From Oscarella lobularis (taxonomy: Eukaryota > Porifera > Homoscleromorpha > Homosclerophorida > Oscarellidae): 64,000 bases of DNA. Below, in pieces: positions 38,201 through 50,100 of this stretch. Position 1 is the stretch's first letter. The number at the start of each line of letters is the position of its first letter. A model generated the notes under the pieces. That model had not been told where the DNA came from. It ran no database searches and saw nothing but the letters and a program-made list of their open reading frames with translations. The DNA is taken from positions 1,736,001 through 1,800,000 of the forward strand of contig NC_089190.1 of the NCBI RefSeq assembly GCF_947507565.1, written 5' to 3'. Position numbers and translations under genes: made by a program.

Positions 38201-39180
38201 ATGAAATAGAAGGAACATGTAATTGTACTGGAGGGACGTATGCCTATATATATAATGAGATTATCCTTACTCTTCATTTCTTTCATAATACTTTCTTTGG
38301 TCTTCGTAACTGGGCAGACCGCTTTCAGGAACTTGATTTTGATTCGAAACCAATCGAAATCGAACGTAGTGCACGTCGCCGTCGACGTCCGTCAATTCGT
38401 ACGTCATCTGAGAATAGTAGGAAAGACTTGCGTACGAATCGGGAGCCTTACGCAAACCCTGAACAGAGTTAAAAAAACTAGAAAAAAACACAATAAAAAA
38501 AATAGATAAATAAATAGATAGATTTCCTTACTAAAGCGGATTAATTCTAAGCCATTCCTGAACGCGCTGAGGCCCCCCGTGTACACGTTCGGCAAAATCT
38601 CTCACAGTGGGCCCATTCCAAAAAGGACAACGATCACCCGTATTCATGATGAAATCGACCGACTTTCCGCTCTCCATGTTGAGCTTGATCGACGCCGATC
38701 GAATGTTGAGACATCGATCGTCCGGATGACGGCCCGTGGGCGGGTCCATCAGGTTGCCATGGCGAAGATAAACGGATAGAAGTCGATTCGGTTTGAAATA
38801 TTCGTTTTTCGGAATTCGATCGTTTTCGACGATTCGCGCGATTCCGAACGCGCCGACGCCGGACGCGTGGGTGAACCGTTCGCGTTTCCATAAGGATTTC
38901 AAGTATAGACCCGCGCCGGCGATCGAGAGTCTTGCCGCGAGCCGTATCGCGCTCTTGAGTCCCGGTGTGGGAATCTGGAAGAGTGCGTGGATCGAACTAG
39001 GGCCCCCCTTTTGTAAGGAAATTCGAGCTTGCCTCGTCAAAGCCAACTGCGTCTTCGCTCGCGTCGCAAATTTCGTACGCTCTGTTTTTCCCTGGAGACG
39101 TCGAATTCCGATCAATCGATGTCACGCCTATTGGGGAGGTGGGGGGTGGGTCCTTTCTTACATTCCGCTCTGTCTGCCAT
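35245..39180 (-). CDS. Allene oxide synthase-lipoxygenase fusion, copy 2 (N-terminus uncertain)
   Basis: Tandem paralogue of the preceding gene with introns at matching positions. Body exons: 38532 to about 39065, then 38271-38477, 37577-38198, 37364-37523, 36966-37303, 36710-36904, 36423-36656, 36137-36368, 35484-36064, 35245-35424; roughly 1,080 residues. AOS landmarks: RFTHASGVGAFG, LRHGNL, MNTG, FWNGPTVRDF, YEDYRSIGHVR. LOX landmarks: IHQMKDHLLLTHL, AINTIGRLKLVG (Gly again), AQHAAQNFGQY, C-terminus VPRSIAV. Two introns start with GC (GCAATA at 37363 and GCAAGA at 36422); the first is at the same place as the GC intron of copy 1. No in-frame ATG precedes exon 38532; an exon starting at 39180 (MADRAE) spliced to about 39045-39065 is the best guess. 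A long acidic insert (DGEAEDEEDADS) distinguishes it from copy 1. Confidence 0.82.
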
Positions 39181-39927
39181 GACGTGATGACTGAATTCTG
39201 GGCGGCTTTTCTTGCAAGCGCGAATGGGTGTCTTGCAGCGTTGTATCACGCGGTCGGGTAATTCCGAACCCCGGGGAAAGCAAAAATAAAAGGGAAATTA
39301 CGTCACAGGAAGTCCCATTTCCTTCCTGCTACGTAGATCGTCTAACGCTGCGCTAACTCCTCGTTCACGTCTCCAAAAATGACTTCGTTTCTATCGGGAA
39401 GCTTACCCCAACTGCCGCACATGGTAAACAAAGCTAGAATTCTTTCAAGGGCTTGCACGAAAAAAACGGAGGCCTCTTTTCAGGATTACGAAGGCCAAAA
39501 GCTAGCCGAGCGCATATTCCAGATCGTTCTCGTCTCATTCGGAGTAATTCAGCCAAGAAGAGCGTGCAGTCGTCTAATCCACGTTTTTCTCAGATAGTAG
39601 GCTTCATATGGGGCTACGTTTGTCAGCGATTTTCCCAAACAGTCATAGTCGTCGCAGCTGGCTTCGTTTTGTCTTGCATAGTACGTCGTCTAGCGCGCGC
39701 GCGTTCGACGCTCATCGTTTGCACTGTCTCGTAGCTAATACTGCCTCCGTGGCCCTTCTATCGTCGCCACCCGGTCAAGTGGCACAAACCGCGCAGCGGC
39801 GAGAAGGCGAAAAAACCGAAAAAGTAGCGATCTTCCTAGTAACTCGAGCGAAAAAAAATTGCACGCACCCGACTGCAGTAGTAGTACTATTAGCAATATA
39901 AAAATGAGTAAATTTCATTGTTTGTTA
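39181..39927. other. Intergenic, no gene recognised
   Basis: Upstream of AOS-LOX copy 2 and downstream of GPCR 3. There are small open frames on plus (39379-39597, 39453-39734) without recognisable domains, and no repeat was noticed. Confidence 0.4.
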
Positions 39928-41115
39928 TTAACCTTTTGACGTTCCAGATGACGTCATACTTCCGCTTTTCGTCTTAATCGACAGCAGAGCAGATTCTTCG
40001 TCGATCGAGTCGTCGTTGTCGTCCGCCGCATTGACAGATGAATCATTTTGGCTTCGGCCGTGACAGCAGGGGAAAAACGTTTTGATCCACTGGTTGCGAA
40101 CGTTGGGAGACAGAATGCAGAACAGAATGCAGTTGGCTATTCCCTGAGCGCCGTCACCGAAAGCCTAGCACAGTCAGACCTCGGATTAATAACAAGAGCC
40201 AATGCTTGCGTGATGGACCTACGTGTAGCGCCTTTAGAGTGGGATTCTCCAGCAACTTTGGCGCGTCAAAGACGATAAAAAAGAATCGAATCGTTCCCCA
40301 CATTCGAAGGAGAACGAATACAATAGGCACGAAGGTGAGCTTTCGATTTGCCGACTGAGCCGCCTCATAGCTTCCTTTCGTAAAGAAGTCCTCGCGCTGA
40401 TTATACTAAAAGTAAAAGCAAAATCCAGGATCATAGATACAATAATATCTACAGTATCTTTCCCCATTTTCACCTGCAAGTGACACTTAATTGCCACGTA
40501 TAAGCAGACGACGAGCACGTAGGAAAGAACTTCCCATCCCTTTCCGGTAACAGTCATCCACACCAGCTGCTCCGTCCTATGACTAAGACCATGATCCGTG
40601 ATCCAGCACCAGCCAGCCGAATCTTGCGTAGAAGCGTAGCCGAGCTGATTCATCTCCAAAGCAAGCAGCGCCAAAAATAGCGGCACGCCCCAACTGACGA
40701 GATGAAAAACGAAAACGAGTCGATCAGCGAGACGACTATCGCTCCGAACGATTGCGATGTAGAGATATATCGCCATAGACGTCGTCCAGAAGAAGGACGC
40801 CAACGATCCGGCTGTCGTAATAAAAGCCTGCGTCGTGCAAGCGGCATTCGTGTAATAGTTCGTTGTTGCGTCTTTGTAGGGAAAGGGCTTTGCCGCGGCG
40901 GCGACGAGCATGCCGAGCGCATTTAGATAGTCTCCCACCGATAGGCAGGCGAGAAGAAGACGCGATTTCGTGCGCAGGTGAGGCCAGAGAGCGTAGCTGA
41001 CGATGAGGATCGTGCTGCCGAGAAGCGAGAGACTGCAGACGATTAGGATGACGAGAGTCTGCCACAAGGGCAGATTGTACGTCGAAGACGTCGATTCGTC
41101 GAGTGGAGCTTCCAT
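39928..41115 (-). CDS. GPR157-like seven-TM receptor 3
   Basis: Three exons (40474-41115, 40223-40396, 39928-40164), 350 residues. Landmarks: LWPHLRTKSRLLLACLSVGD, SLASFFWTTSMAIYLYIAIV, VSWGVPLFLALL, AGWCWITDHG, NRKLTFVPIVFVLLRMWGTI, FGDGAQGIANCILFC. More like vertebrate GPR157 in TM1-TM3 than receptors 1 and 2. The tail is acidic (DDNDDSIDEES). Introns follow TM5 and precede TM7, as in receptor 1. Confidence 0.85.
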
Positions 41116-41384
41116 TGACTGATTGGAAGCGTCGTGAAGAGAGCGGAACTTACTTTTCTCCTAAAGTAGGCGTGACTCTGGCGTGGCGCAAAACGTGCGT
41201 TAATAGCAGCGTTTAGTACTTAGTAGTTAGTACCTGAGAGTCATAAGCTCATACATGTACGCAAAAGCAAAGAAAATGGTAGATATACTAAAATTTTAGT
41301 ACATTGTTGCTGCTAACCTGAAATGATTATCATATCATGCTCACTACTGCGTTGTGTTATCTAAGTTGAAGTCGAATCACACAA

Positions 41385-42555
41385 TTAATCATTTATGCTG
41401 TCACGACGTATGTATCTGCGCTCTTGAGCGAATTCACCTATGTCCGAAGGTATAGGTGACGACGAGTTTCGTGCAAACCACTTCAACGAGCCCGTTCGAG
41501 AACTCGAGTCCAAAATTTTACCAGTGAAGCAGCCGCACGTTTTGAGCCATTGAAATCGAACGGTTTCCGTGAGAACGCAGAAGAGCATGCAGTTGACCGC
41601 TCCTTGAGCCGAATCGCCGATTCCCTGCGCGTACATTAGCCAAGCCGTTTTCGGACTCGAACACGTAATCACTGCAGGATCGATGGCATACAAAATGAAT
41701 CGCAGAGTACCCCAAATTCGAATTCCAATAAATGCCGCCGGTACGAATATCAACTTCTTCTCGACCGTCGCAGATACGGCAGCAAGGCTATTTCGCGTGA
41801 CCAAACGCCGACTATAATTATCCGTCTTCTTCTATATAAAAAAATTCAATTCAAAAAACCATCCACATAATATATGTGACGAGTACCTCTTTGGCAACAT
41901 GAACTCTAATAAGAACGTATAAGACAATCAATATCACATAGCAACTGATCTCCCAAAACTTCGCCGTGAATAGCATCCATAAAACGTTATTCAGACGCGA
42001 ACCGTCTAGACGAATCCAACACCAGCCCCCCGTATCGTCGGGTAATCCCTTTGTATTATGTGGTATAATTTTGTGAGTGCAACCGAGCTTTCCCACGCCC
42101 ATAGCGATTCCGGTCACCAATGCCGGCACCGTCCATCCGACGAAGTGAAAGACTCGCACGAGTCGATCGGCGAGTGCGAGATTCGCTTTCACTATGGTAA
42201 CGTAGAGATAAACGGCAATGAAGGTCGTCCAGAAGTACGAGCACATGGTCGCGAACGTGTTGACGAAACTTTGAATTTCGCCCGAACTTTGCGACGACAT
42301 GACTTCGCATTGGAAAACGGCGCCTACGACGTTTCCCGTCGCGACGAAGTAGTCGGCCAATGAGAGATAGACGAGGAGTTTGCGCGTCATTGTGCGCAGG
42401 TGAGGGTGCGCCAGGTAGGTGATTATGATGGCGAGACAACCGAGCATCGAAAGTGCGCCCGTTATCGACGTTGTTAGGCTGAGAGCGTTCGTCTGAATGT
42501 CGGACGAAGAAGTGCATTCTTCTGTATAGTTCATGCACGTCGCTTTTTGACCCAT
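41385..42555 (-). CDS. GPR157-like seven-TM receptor 4
   Basis: Two exons (41887-42555, 41385-41831), 371 residues. Landmarks: HPHLRTMTRKLLVYLSLADY, MCSYFWTTFIAVYLYVTIVK, VGWTVPALV, GGWCWIRLDG, EKKLIFVPAAFIGIRIWGTL, GIGDSAQGAVNCMLFC. The intron is after TM5 (after Lys-Glu), as in receptors 1 and 2. N-terminal NYTEE is an N-glycosylation site. It is a same-strand neighbour of receptor 3 and divergent from DRC12. Confidence 0.85.
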
Positions 42556-42813
42556 GGAGCGAAAGAAGCGGTCGTCTCTGCGATGTGCTGGGATTTGGGG
42601 CCTCGCTCACGTGCGAGATCTCGAGTACGGGAAACTACTGTTAGTAGTACGGCACCAGCGGCACGCGTATGCGTCAAATCTCGAAAGCAAAAGATCGTCG
42701 GTAATGTGACGCGCATAGTCGTGGCCTAATTTCTCATCGGGTTCAACGGGTTCAACGTCTCGTGCGAATCCGGGCATTACTGCAGTTCCCCCGGATTTTG
42801 TTTCCCCATCGCT
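42556..42813. promoter_or_regulatory. Divergent promoter, GPCR 4 / DRC12
   Basis: There are 258 bp between start codons. No TATA box or unambiguous RFX X-box was seen by eye. A shared promoter is inferred from spacing. Confidence 0.35.
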
Positions 42814-43710
42814 ATGCCACCGAAAGCTCGAAAAAAGGGCAAAGGAAAGGGAAAAAAGAAAGCGAAGGGAAAGAAAGCAAAGAAAGATGGTTAGAAATCT
42901 TAGAAATCCTAAGGTTCCTCCTGCCAAACTCACGTCTAAAAGGGAAATCCGAGTTGACGGCCGAAGATCGATTCAAGCATTCGGTTCAGGAGATCGTGTC
43001 GCTCAAAGAGCACCTTTCTATCAAAACCGAACTGACGCGACGATCTCAGTCCGCTTGCGCGACGGCAAAGGCGAAGATGCGCGAAACGGTCGAGAAATTG
43101 GAGGAGGAGAGGGACGACAAGCGCGCGATATCGGCAGATCTTACTCGCCAGTACAAGTCGATGCAGAATCAGCTCGAAGTACACGTTCAACACTTGGAAG
43201 CGACCGTCGCTCAGCTCAGACAGGATTTGAGTGAGAAAAAACCAAAGGGGCTAACCGTAAACTCAAATTTGAGCATGCGTACCTTAGCTACCATCATCCG
43301 GACACATACTTTAATTTAGAAGTTGATGCACATATAAATAACCTTATTGTATTTTCAATAATTTAGGTTTGACACGTGCGCAGTTGGAAACTGTTACTTC
43401 TGAGCGCGATGCACTGAAAAAAGAGAAAGCTGTTATGGAAGCCGATTTTCAAGTGCAAATCGATCGAATGGGGAACGCCTACGAGGGAGTCATAAATGTG
43501 AAGATGACTTTATGGGCACTTAGCTAAACTTTATATCTCTATGCTGGTGTTTTTTTATCTTAGGATTCGATGGATTTGCTCAGTGGCAAAATAGAAGAAC
43601 ATCGAATGAAGTGGGAAGAGGAGTCGTACGAAATTGAACGACAAAATTTAGAGGCATTTTCTGAATTCGGATACGGACTAAGACCGTCACGAAAAATTGA
43701 TAAAACATAG
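42814..43710 (+). CDS. DRC12: Dynein regulatory complex subunit 12 (CCDC153)
   Basis: Axonemal nexin-dynein regulatory complex component of motile cilia. Four exons (42814-42889, 42943-43230, 43367-43497, 43564-43710), 213 residues. Lys/Gly-rich start (MPPKARKKGKGKGKKKAKG) as in vertebrate CCDC153, then continuous coiled coil (SVQEIVSLKEHLSIKTELTR, YKSMQNQLEVHVQHLEATV) and a family-like C-terminus (DSMDLLSGKIEEHRMKWEEE). Length matches the vertebrate protein. A polyadenylation-like AATAAA occurs just after the stop near 43738. Confidence 0.8.
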
Positions 43711-43810
43711 CATAGAGTTTTTAGAATAGACTAAAGCCAATAAAATTTACCGTCTATTTCTAACATTATCCGGGGGAAGGGATCTAATCTCACGGTTTTT
43801 GACGTCTCTG

Positions 43811-46809
43811 CTAATCCGGCGTAATGAACTTGACTCGGTGCGGCTGCTGGACTGAGCTGCTCGTCCCCTGCCCTCCTCCTCCACCACTCGATCCCAACGA
43901 ACGCGACGAACTATGTCGCGACGACATTCCCGGCCAATGCTTTGTTCCCGTCAATTGCGCGAGAGCCTGGTCGATGTCAATTAGAATGTCCTGATCCACC
44001 GCTTGGCTTCGGAATGCTATGAGGAGATCTTGGAAGCCCAGGTCGTGAAGGAACGGTCTGAGAAGTTGAGTTGCGTGAGAGAGAGAGCGCTTTCGTTTGG
44101 GGAATAGTCTGACCTGTGTTCGTCGTAGAGTGTCATTGAAGCGACGATTTTCGCCACCGCCGTCTGTACGATAAGATCTCCTGACGACATGAATTGCATT
44201 AGAGAATTCAGCAAGCTGTCAGCGTGAATCAGCGCCGAGCATCCCTAGAGGAAAAACATAGAGACTTCTTCTGTCGATTCATTGAGATACTCTACTTACT
44301 TCTGGGTTGTCGGCAAAATACATCAGCACTTTCCCTGCCAACGTCCAAAGCTTGATATCTGTCGTCGTCTCGGGAACGGCGAGCAAGGAGTCGAGCAAGG
44401 ATTTCTACAAGACGACGTGCCAAAGTCGTATGCATCTATAAAAGAAAGTGCGAGTATTTTACCTCGGATATGATGTAGCGAAGGTCTTCGAGAGCGAGAA
44501 GCTCGATCGTTTGCAAGGCCAAGCGTTGGGTTTCGTGATGACGAGTGTCCGTCAAAAATGACAGAGCTTTGGCTACGAAAACGAAGCGATTTAGGAAAAA
44601 ATAGTTTACTATCTTGGGGAATGCAAAAACCTAAGTTATCATTCTCAGTCATGTCCTGACGACTCGCGGGAGACATGGCAAGGTCGAGAAAAATACCAGC
44701 AATAACAGTCATAAGATCGCTGTCCTCTACAACCCCAATCGACGAACTATTATGTACTCAAAGATTTCTGTACCTAGTTTCACTGCATGGCATAAATCGT
44801 CCAACCTGAGACGGCAAATATTTCAAGTGTTGGATGCATATGGGCTTTGTTTATTGGTACCCGTGATCGGCTGTGAGAGCTGCCCTGTTTTCTTCAGCAT
44901 CCGCTGCAATATAGGACAAGGCAACGGCCGCTTCGTGTACGACTTCGACGTTGGGAACGTGGAGAAGAGCTGTCAAGGTTTTGTGACCCCCGTCGGCAAT
45001 AAATTGATTCTAGAGAACCACGGATATACGTCATATCAAAAGACTAAGGACTCATTTTCGTTCACCTGAATAGATGGTATGGTGAGAAGTTCAGCCAGAG
45101 CCTCGATAGCGTATTCCTGAGTTGCCTGAAGCCGAGTTAGAATATTAGACTAACGTAAAATCGATTTTTTAATTAATACAGGATCTTTGGATAGACTGAG
45201 AGTAATAAGTGCTTGCACTCTAGGAGAGAAAAGATCAATAAACATTTAGACTTCTTTCATTTCTAACCCACCCTCCTTCTGCTACGATTTTGAACTTGTT
45301 CTCTTCTCCTGTTGTAGCGAGATTGTTCAGCTCAAATGCGGCGTTTCGCTGAGACTTCGCCCTGGGGAATAATTATAGATAAATAAATACTTTGTTTCTC
45401 CACAAGGTTACCTGTTCGATACGGCGTCAGCTAGAACGCGAGTTATGTCTTTGCTCTGCACGAGACAGGGCTCAATGTATGTGCCAATCTGTTAGAAATC
45501 ATTTGAATAAGCCTATATCTTATCATCATGTATTGACATAATGACCTCAAACTGGAAATTGTGCCAAGTCAAGAGCGCATAAACTGCGGCTGGAACGCCG
45601 ACGATCAAATTAAAAGCAAAGAAAACAGCTACAACAGTAATCCATCTTTGCATATCTCAACTATTTCCTCTGGTTTACCTGTGTACCAGAGGCGGTGCTT
45701 GCATCCAAAAAAGACGCCGATTTCTTCGCCGCCATGCAAAGAATCCGAAGTAGACTTTGTTTCTCCAGGAACTTTGTAGCATGCCTAGAAGACAAAGAAA
45801 ATGTAACAAATCTCGTTCCTATTGTGTGCCAATGTACTGTACCAATATTTCCAAGTCGACTATGAGAAAGAGAAGAACGCATGATATAATAAAATTAACG
45901 AGCATCAAAATGGAAAGAAAGGCCGCATAACGGCGTTGACTACAAAACCAACCAGTCAGCCCAGTATCAACAGCAGACCGAGAATTCTTACTAGAGACCC
46001 GTCTTCCCAACGAAGCCACCCAAACGAGAAAAGGACGGAATGTAGAATATTCCATAAAGAAAGATAATGACTAAAATAATAGTCCTGTTACAGAGAGAGT
46101 AGTATGTTGTAGGATAATGTTACTTTGCCAAAAGAATGAATACCAGTAGAGGGTAAATAAGGAGCATGCTGCAGCCACGCCCAATATCCATAGAAACGCC
46201 TTAGAAAAAAATTCAAATATGATGTCAGAATTGATTATCAACATTTCTCTAACTTTTAGGTCGGCAAGAAGTTTCTCGCGTTTTTTGAAGATTTTGACTT
46301 CGGCTTCGAGTGCGGCGAGAAGCGTGTCGCGCGCGAGTGAGCTCGTCGAAGCGCCGACGTCGTGGAACTCGTCTATCGCCTGTTATTTTTTTTTCGAGGG
46401 AGCCAAGAAAAATAAAGGAGGGCGTGTCTCCAAGAAGCTCGCTTCTGTTTACTGTTCGAGTGTCTTTTGCCAGGGTAACGAGCTGGACGACACAGTTATC
46501 GACGACTTTGTAGTCCTACATCGAACCAGAACGTCGATTTGGGTTCGTTTCTAGGGTTAGGTTCGGCTCACCGAGAGAGAGACGGCATCTTTGAGGTATT
46601 CGCCGCGATAGCGCAGTCGAAATTGAAGATCGGCGCGGCCGAGTTCGTAGAGGATGTGCAGAAGGTGAGCCTTCGCTCGGGCCACCGTGTCTTCGGCGTC
46701 GCATACCAGAACGAAGGTCTTTCCCTAAGCGACGCCGACGTGTGACTGTATCTGGTCGAATAAGGATGAATCATACTGGAAATATCTTGCTTTCAACGTA
46801 AAACAGCAT
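43811..46809 (-). CDS. Ubiquitin-like, multi-TM, armadillo-repeat protein of unknown function
   Basis: About twenty exons, roughly 660 residues, read in one frame. First exons: 46777-46809, 46572-46724, 46453-46515, 46254-46379, 46124-46199, 45992-46070, 45843-45939, 45679-45784, 45546-45628, 45412-45488, 45272-45361, 45180-45219, 45066-45125, 44861-45009; five more follow to the stop at 43811. Residues ~1-83 look like a ubiquitin-like fold (TFVLVCDAEDTVARAKAHLL, LRYRGEYLKDAVSL, DYKVVDNCVVQLV). A helical segment follows (AALEAEVKIFKKREKLLADL), then four hydrophobic segments (~127-150, 152-165, 184-205, 246-265). Then armadillo-like helices (RNAAFELNNLATTGEENKF, TQEYAIEALAELLTIPS, EVVHEAAVALSYIAADAEEN). 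The C-terminus is Ser/Gly-rich. No named family is recognised. It converges on DRC12 (100 bp). Confidence 0.7.
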
Positions 46810-47188
46810 GGCTTTCTGCGAGATTGGCGCACTGTGAGGATAGTCTGGTGAACCAGACCCTTGCGCGCGTTACCGCTGGCGAAAGGGTCTGGCGAAACAG
46901 GGCATGTCGATGTGAGTGCGCCCCACTCACAGCCCGAGTTAATAGCACGTGACGTAGATACCTCATTAGCCGCGTCATGGCCGCATACATTACACCCGCA
47001 TACACCGCGCGTAATGTCTCTTCCTCTGCGTTCGTCGAAGTTAGGTTTTCGGGAAGCTTATCCGGCACAGCGTAGAGCTCTTCGTGCCGTTCTGGGAGGG
47101 AGAGACGCGTTCGTTTCCCGAAAACCTAAACTTTGAAACGGCAAAGTCGATGGCTTCGTCGATGGAGCTCGACGAACGCTGAGGAAGA
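46810..47188. other. Spacer with hairpins upstream of the satellite
   Basis: It contains a palindrome GTCTGGTGAACCAGAC at 46843-46858 and a 15-bp perfect inverted repeat (TTAGGTTTTCGGGAA at 47041-47055, its complement at 47114-47128). No gene was recognised. Confidence 0.5.
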
Positions 47189-50100
47189 GGTACTGAATGT
47201 GTTATCTGTTGAAGGTACTCAATGTGTTTTCTGTTGTAGGTACTGAATGTGTTTTCTGTTGAACTTACTCAATATGTTTTCTGTTGAAGGTACTGAATGT
47301 GTTTATCTGTTGAAGGTACTGAATGTGTTTTCTGTTGTAGGTACTCAATGTGTTTTCTGTTGAAGGTACTGAATGTGTTTTCTGTTGTAGGTACTCAATG
47401 TGCTTTCTGTTGAAGGTACTGAATGTGTTTTCTGTTGTAGGTACTCAATGTGTTTTCTGTTGAAGGTACTGAATGTGTTTTCTGTTGTAGGTACTGAATG
47501 TGTTTTCTGTTGAAGGTACTCAATATGTTTTCTGTTGAAGGTACTCAATGTGTTTTCTGTTGTAGGTACTCAATGTGTTTTCTGTTGAAGGTACTCAATA
47601 TGTTTTCTGTTTTCTGTTGTAGGTACAGTGTACTCAATCTGTTTTCTTTTTCTGTTGTAGGTCTCAATCTGTTTTCTGTTTTCTGTTGAACGTACTAAAT
47701 ATGTTTTCTGTTTTCGGTTGAAGGTACTCAATATGTTTTCTGTTGAAGGTACTCATTATGTTTTCTGTTGAAGGTACTCAATATGTTTTCTGTTGAAGGT
47801 ACTCATTATGTTTTCTGTTAAACGTACTCAACATGTTTTCTGTTTTCTGTTGAAGGTACTCAATATGTTTTCTGTTGAAGGTACTCATTACGTTTTCTGT
47901 TGAAGGTACTCAATATGTTTTCTGTTTTCTGTTGAAGGTACTCAATATGTTTTCTGTTGAAGGTACTCATTATGCTTTCTGTTGAAGGTACTCATTATGT
48001 TTTCTGTTGAAGGTACTCAATATGTTTTCTGTTGAACGTACTCAATATGTTTTCTGTTTTCTGTTGTAGGTACTCAATATGTTTTCTGTTGAAGGTACTA
48101 ATTATGTTTTCTGTTGAACGTACTCAATATGTTTTCTGTTGTAGGTACAGTGTACTCAATCTGTTTTCTTTTTTCTGTTGAAGGTACTCAATATGTTTTC
48201 TGTTGAAGGTACTCATTACGTTTTCCGTTGAACGTACTCAATATGTTTTCTCTTGAACGTACTCAATATGTTTTCTGTTGAAGGTACTCAATATGTTTTC
48301 TGTTGAACGTACTCAATCTGTTTTCTGTTGTAGGTACAGTGTACTCAATCTGTTTTCTTTTTCTGTTGTAGGTAATCAATGTTTTCTGTTTTCTGTTGTA
48401 GGTCTCAATCTGTTTTCTGTTTTCTGTTGAACGTACTCAATATGTTTTCTGTTGAAGGTACTCATTATGTTTTCTGTTAAACGTACTCAACATGTTTTCT
48501 GTTTTCTGTTGAAGGTACTCAATATGTTTTCTGTTGAAGGTACTCATTACGTTTTCTGTTGAAGGTACTCAATATGTTTTCTGTTGAAGGTACTCAATAT
48601 GTTTTCTGTTGAACGTACTCAATCTGTTTTCTGTTTTCTGTTGTAGGTACTCAATATGTTTTCTGTTTTCTGTTGAAGGTACTCATTATGTTTTCTGTTA
48701 AACGTATTCAATATGTTTTCTGTTGAACGTACTCAATATGTTTTCTGTTTTCTGTTGTAGGTACTCAATATGTTTTCTGTTTTCTGTTGAAGGTACTCAT
48801 TATGTTTTCTGTTGAACGTACTCAATCTGTTTTCTGTTTTCTGTTGAACGTACTCAATATGTTTTCTGTTGAAGGTACTCATTATGTTTTCTGTTAAACG
48901 TACTCAATATTTTTCTGTTGAAGGTACTGTACTCAATATGTTTTCTGTTTTCTGTTGAAGGTACTCAATATGTTTTCTGTTGAAGGTACTCATTATGTTT
49001 TCTGTTGAAAGTACTCAATCTGTTTTCTGTTGTAGGTACAGTGTACTCAATCTGTTTTCTTTTTTCTGTTGAAGGTACTCAATATGTTTTCTGTTGAAGG
49101 TACTCATTACGTTTTCTGTTGAAGGTACTCAATATGTTTTCTGTTGAAGGTACTCATTATGTTTTCTGTTAAACGTACTCAACATGTTTTCTGTTTTCTG
49201 TTGAAGGTACTCAATATGTTTTCTGTTGAAGGTACTCATTACGTTTTCTGTTGAAGGTACTCAATATGTTTTCTGTTGAAGGTACTTATTATGTTTTCTG
49301 TTAAACGTATTCAATATGTTTTCTGTTGAACGTACTCAATATGTTTTCTGTTTTTTGTTGAAGGTTCTCATTATGTTTTCTGTTGAACGTACTCAATATG
49401 TTTTCTGTTGAAGGTACTCAATATGCTTTCTGCTGAAGGTACTGTACTCAATATGTTTTCTTTTTTCTGTTGAAGGTACTCAATATGTTTTCTGTTGAAG
49501 GTACTCAATATGCTTTCTGTTAAACGTATTCAAAATGTTTTCTGTTGAACGTATTCAATATGTTTTCTGTTGAACGTACTCAATATGTTTTCTGTTTTCT
49601 GTTGTAGGTACTCAATACGTTTTCTGTTAAAGGTACTCATTACGTTTTCTGTTGAACGTACTCAATATGTTTTCTGTTGAACGTACTCAATATGTTTTCT
49701 GTTGAAGGTACTCAATATGTTTTCTGTTGAACGTACTCAATATGTTTTCTGTTTTCTGTTGTAGGTACTCAATATGTTTTCTGTTTTCTGTTGAAGGTAC
49801 TCAATGTGTTTTCTGTTGAAGGTACTCAATATTTTTCCGTTGAAGGTACTGTACTCAATATGTTTTCTGTTTTCTGTTGAAGGTACTCAATATGTTTTCT
49901 GTTGAAGGTACTCATTATGTTTTCTGTTGAAAGTACTCAATCTGTTTTCTGTTGTAGGTACAGTGTACTCAATCTGTTTTCTTTTTCTGTTGTAGGTAAT
50001 CAATGTTTTCTGTTTTCTGTTGTAGGTCTCAATCTGTTTTCTGTTTTCTGTTGAACGTACTCAATATGTTTTCTGTTAAACGTATTCAATATGTTTTCTG

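Noticed and set aside
38532-39115. AOS-LOX copy 2 starting at 39115
   Set aside because: The codon there is TTG with an in-frame stop shortly upstream and no in-frame ATG before the AOS domain, so an upstream exon is needed.
39379-39734. Small plus-strand open frames upstream of AOS-LOX copy 2
   Set aside because: No domain, no consistent splicing, ordinary intergenic composition.
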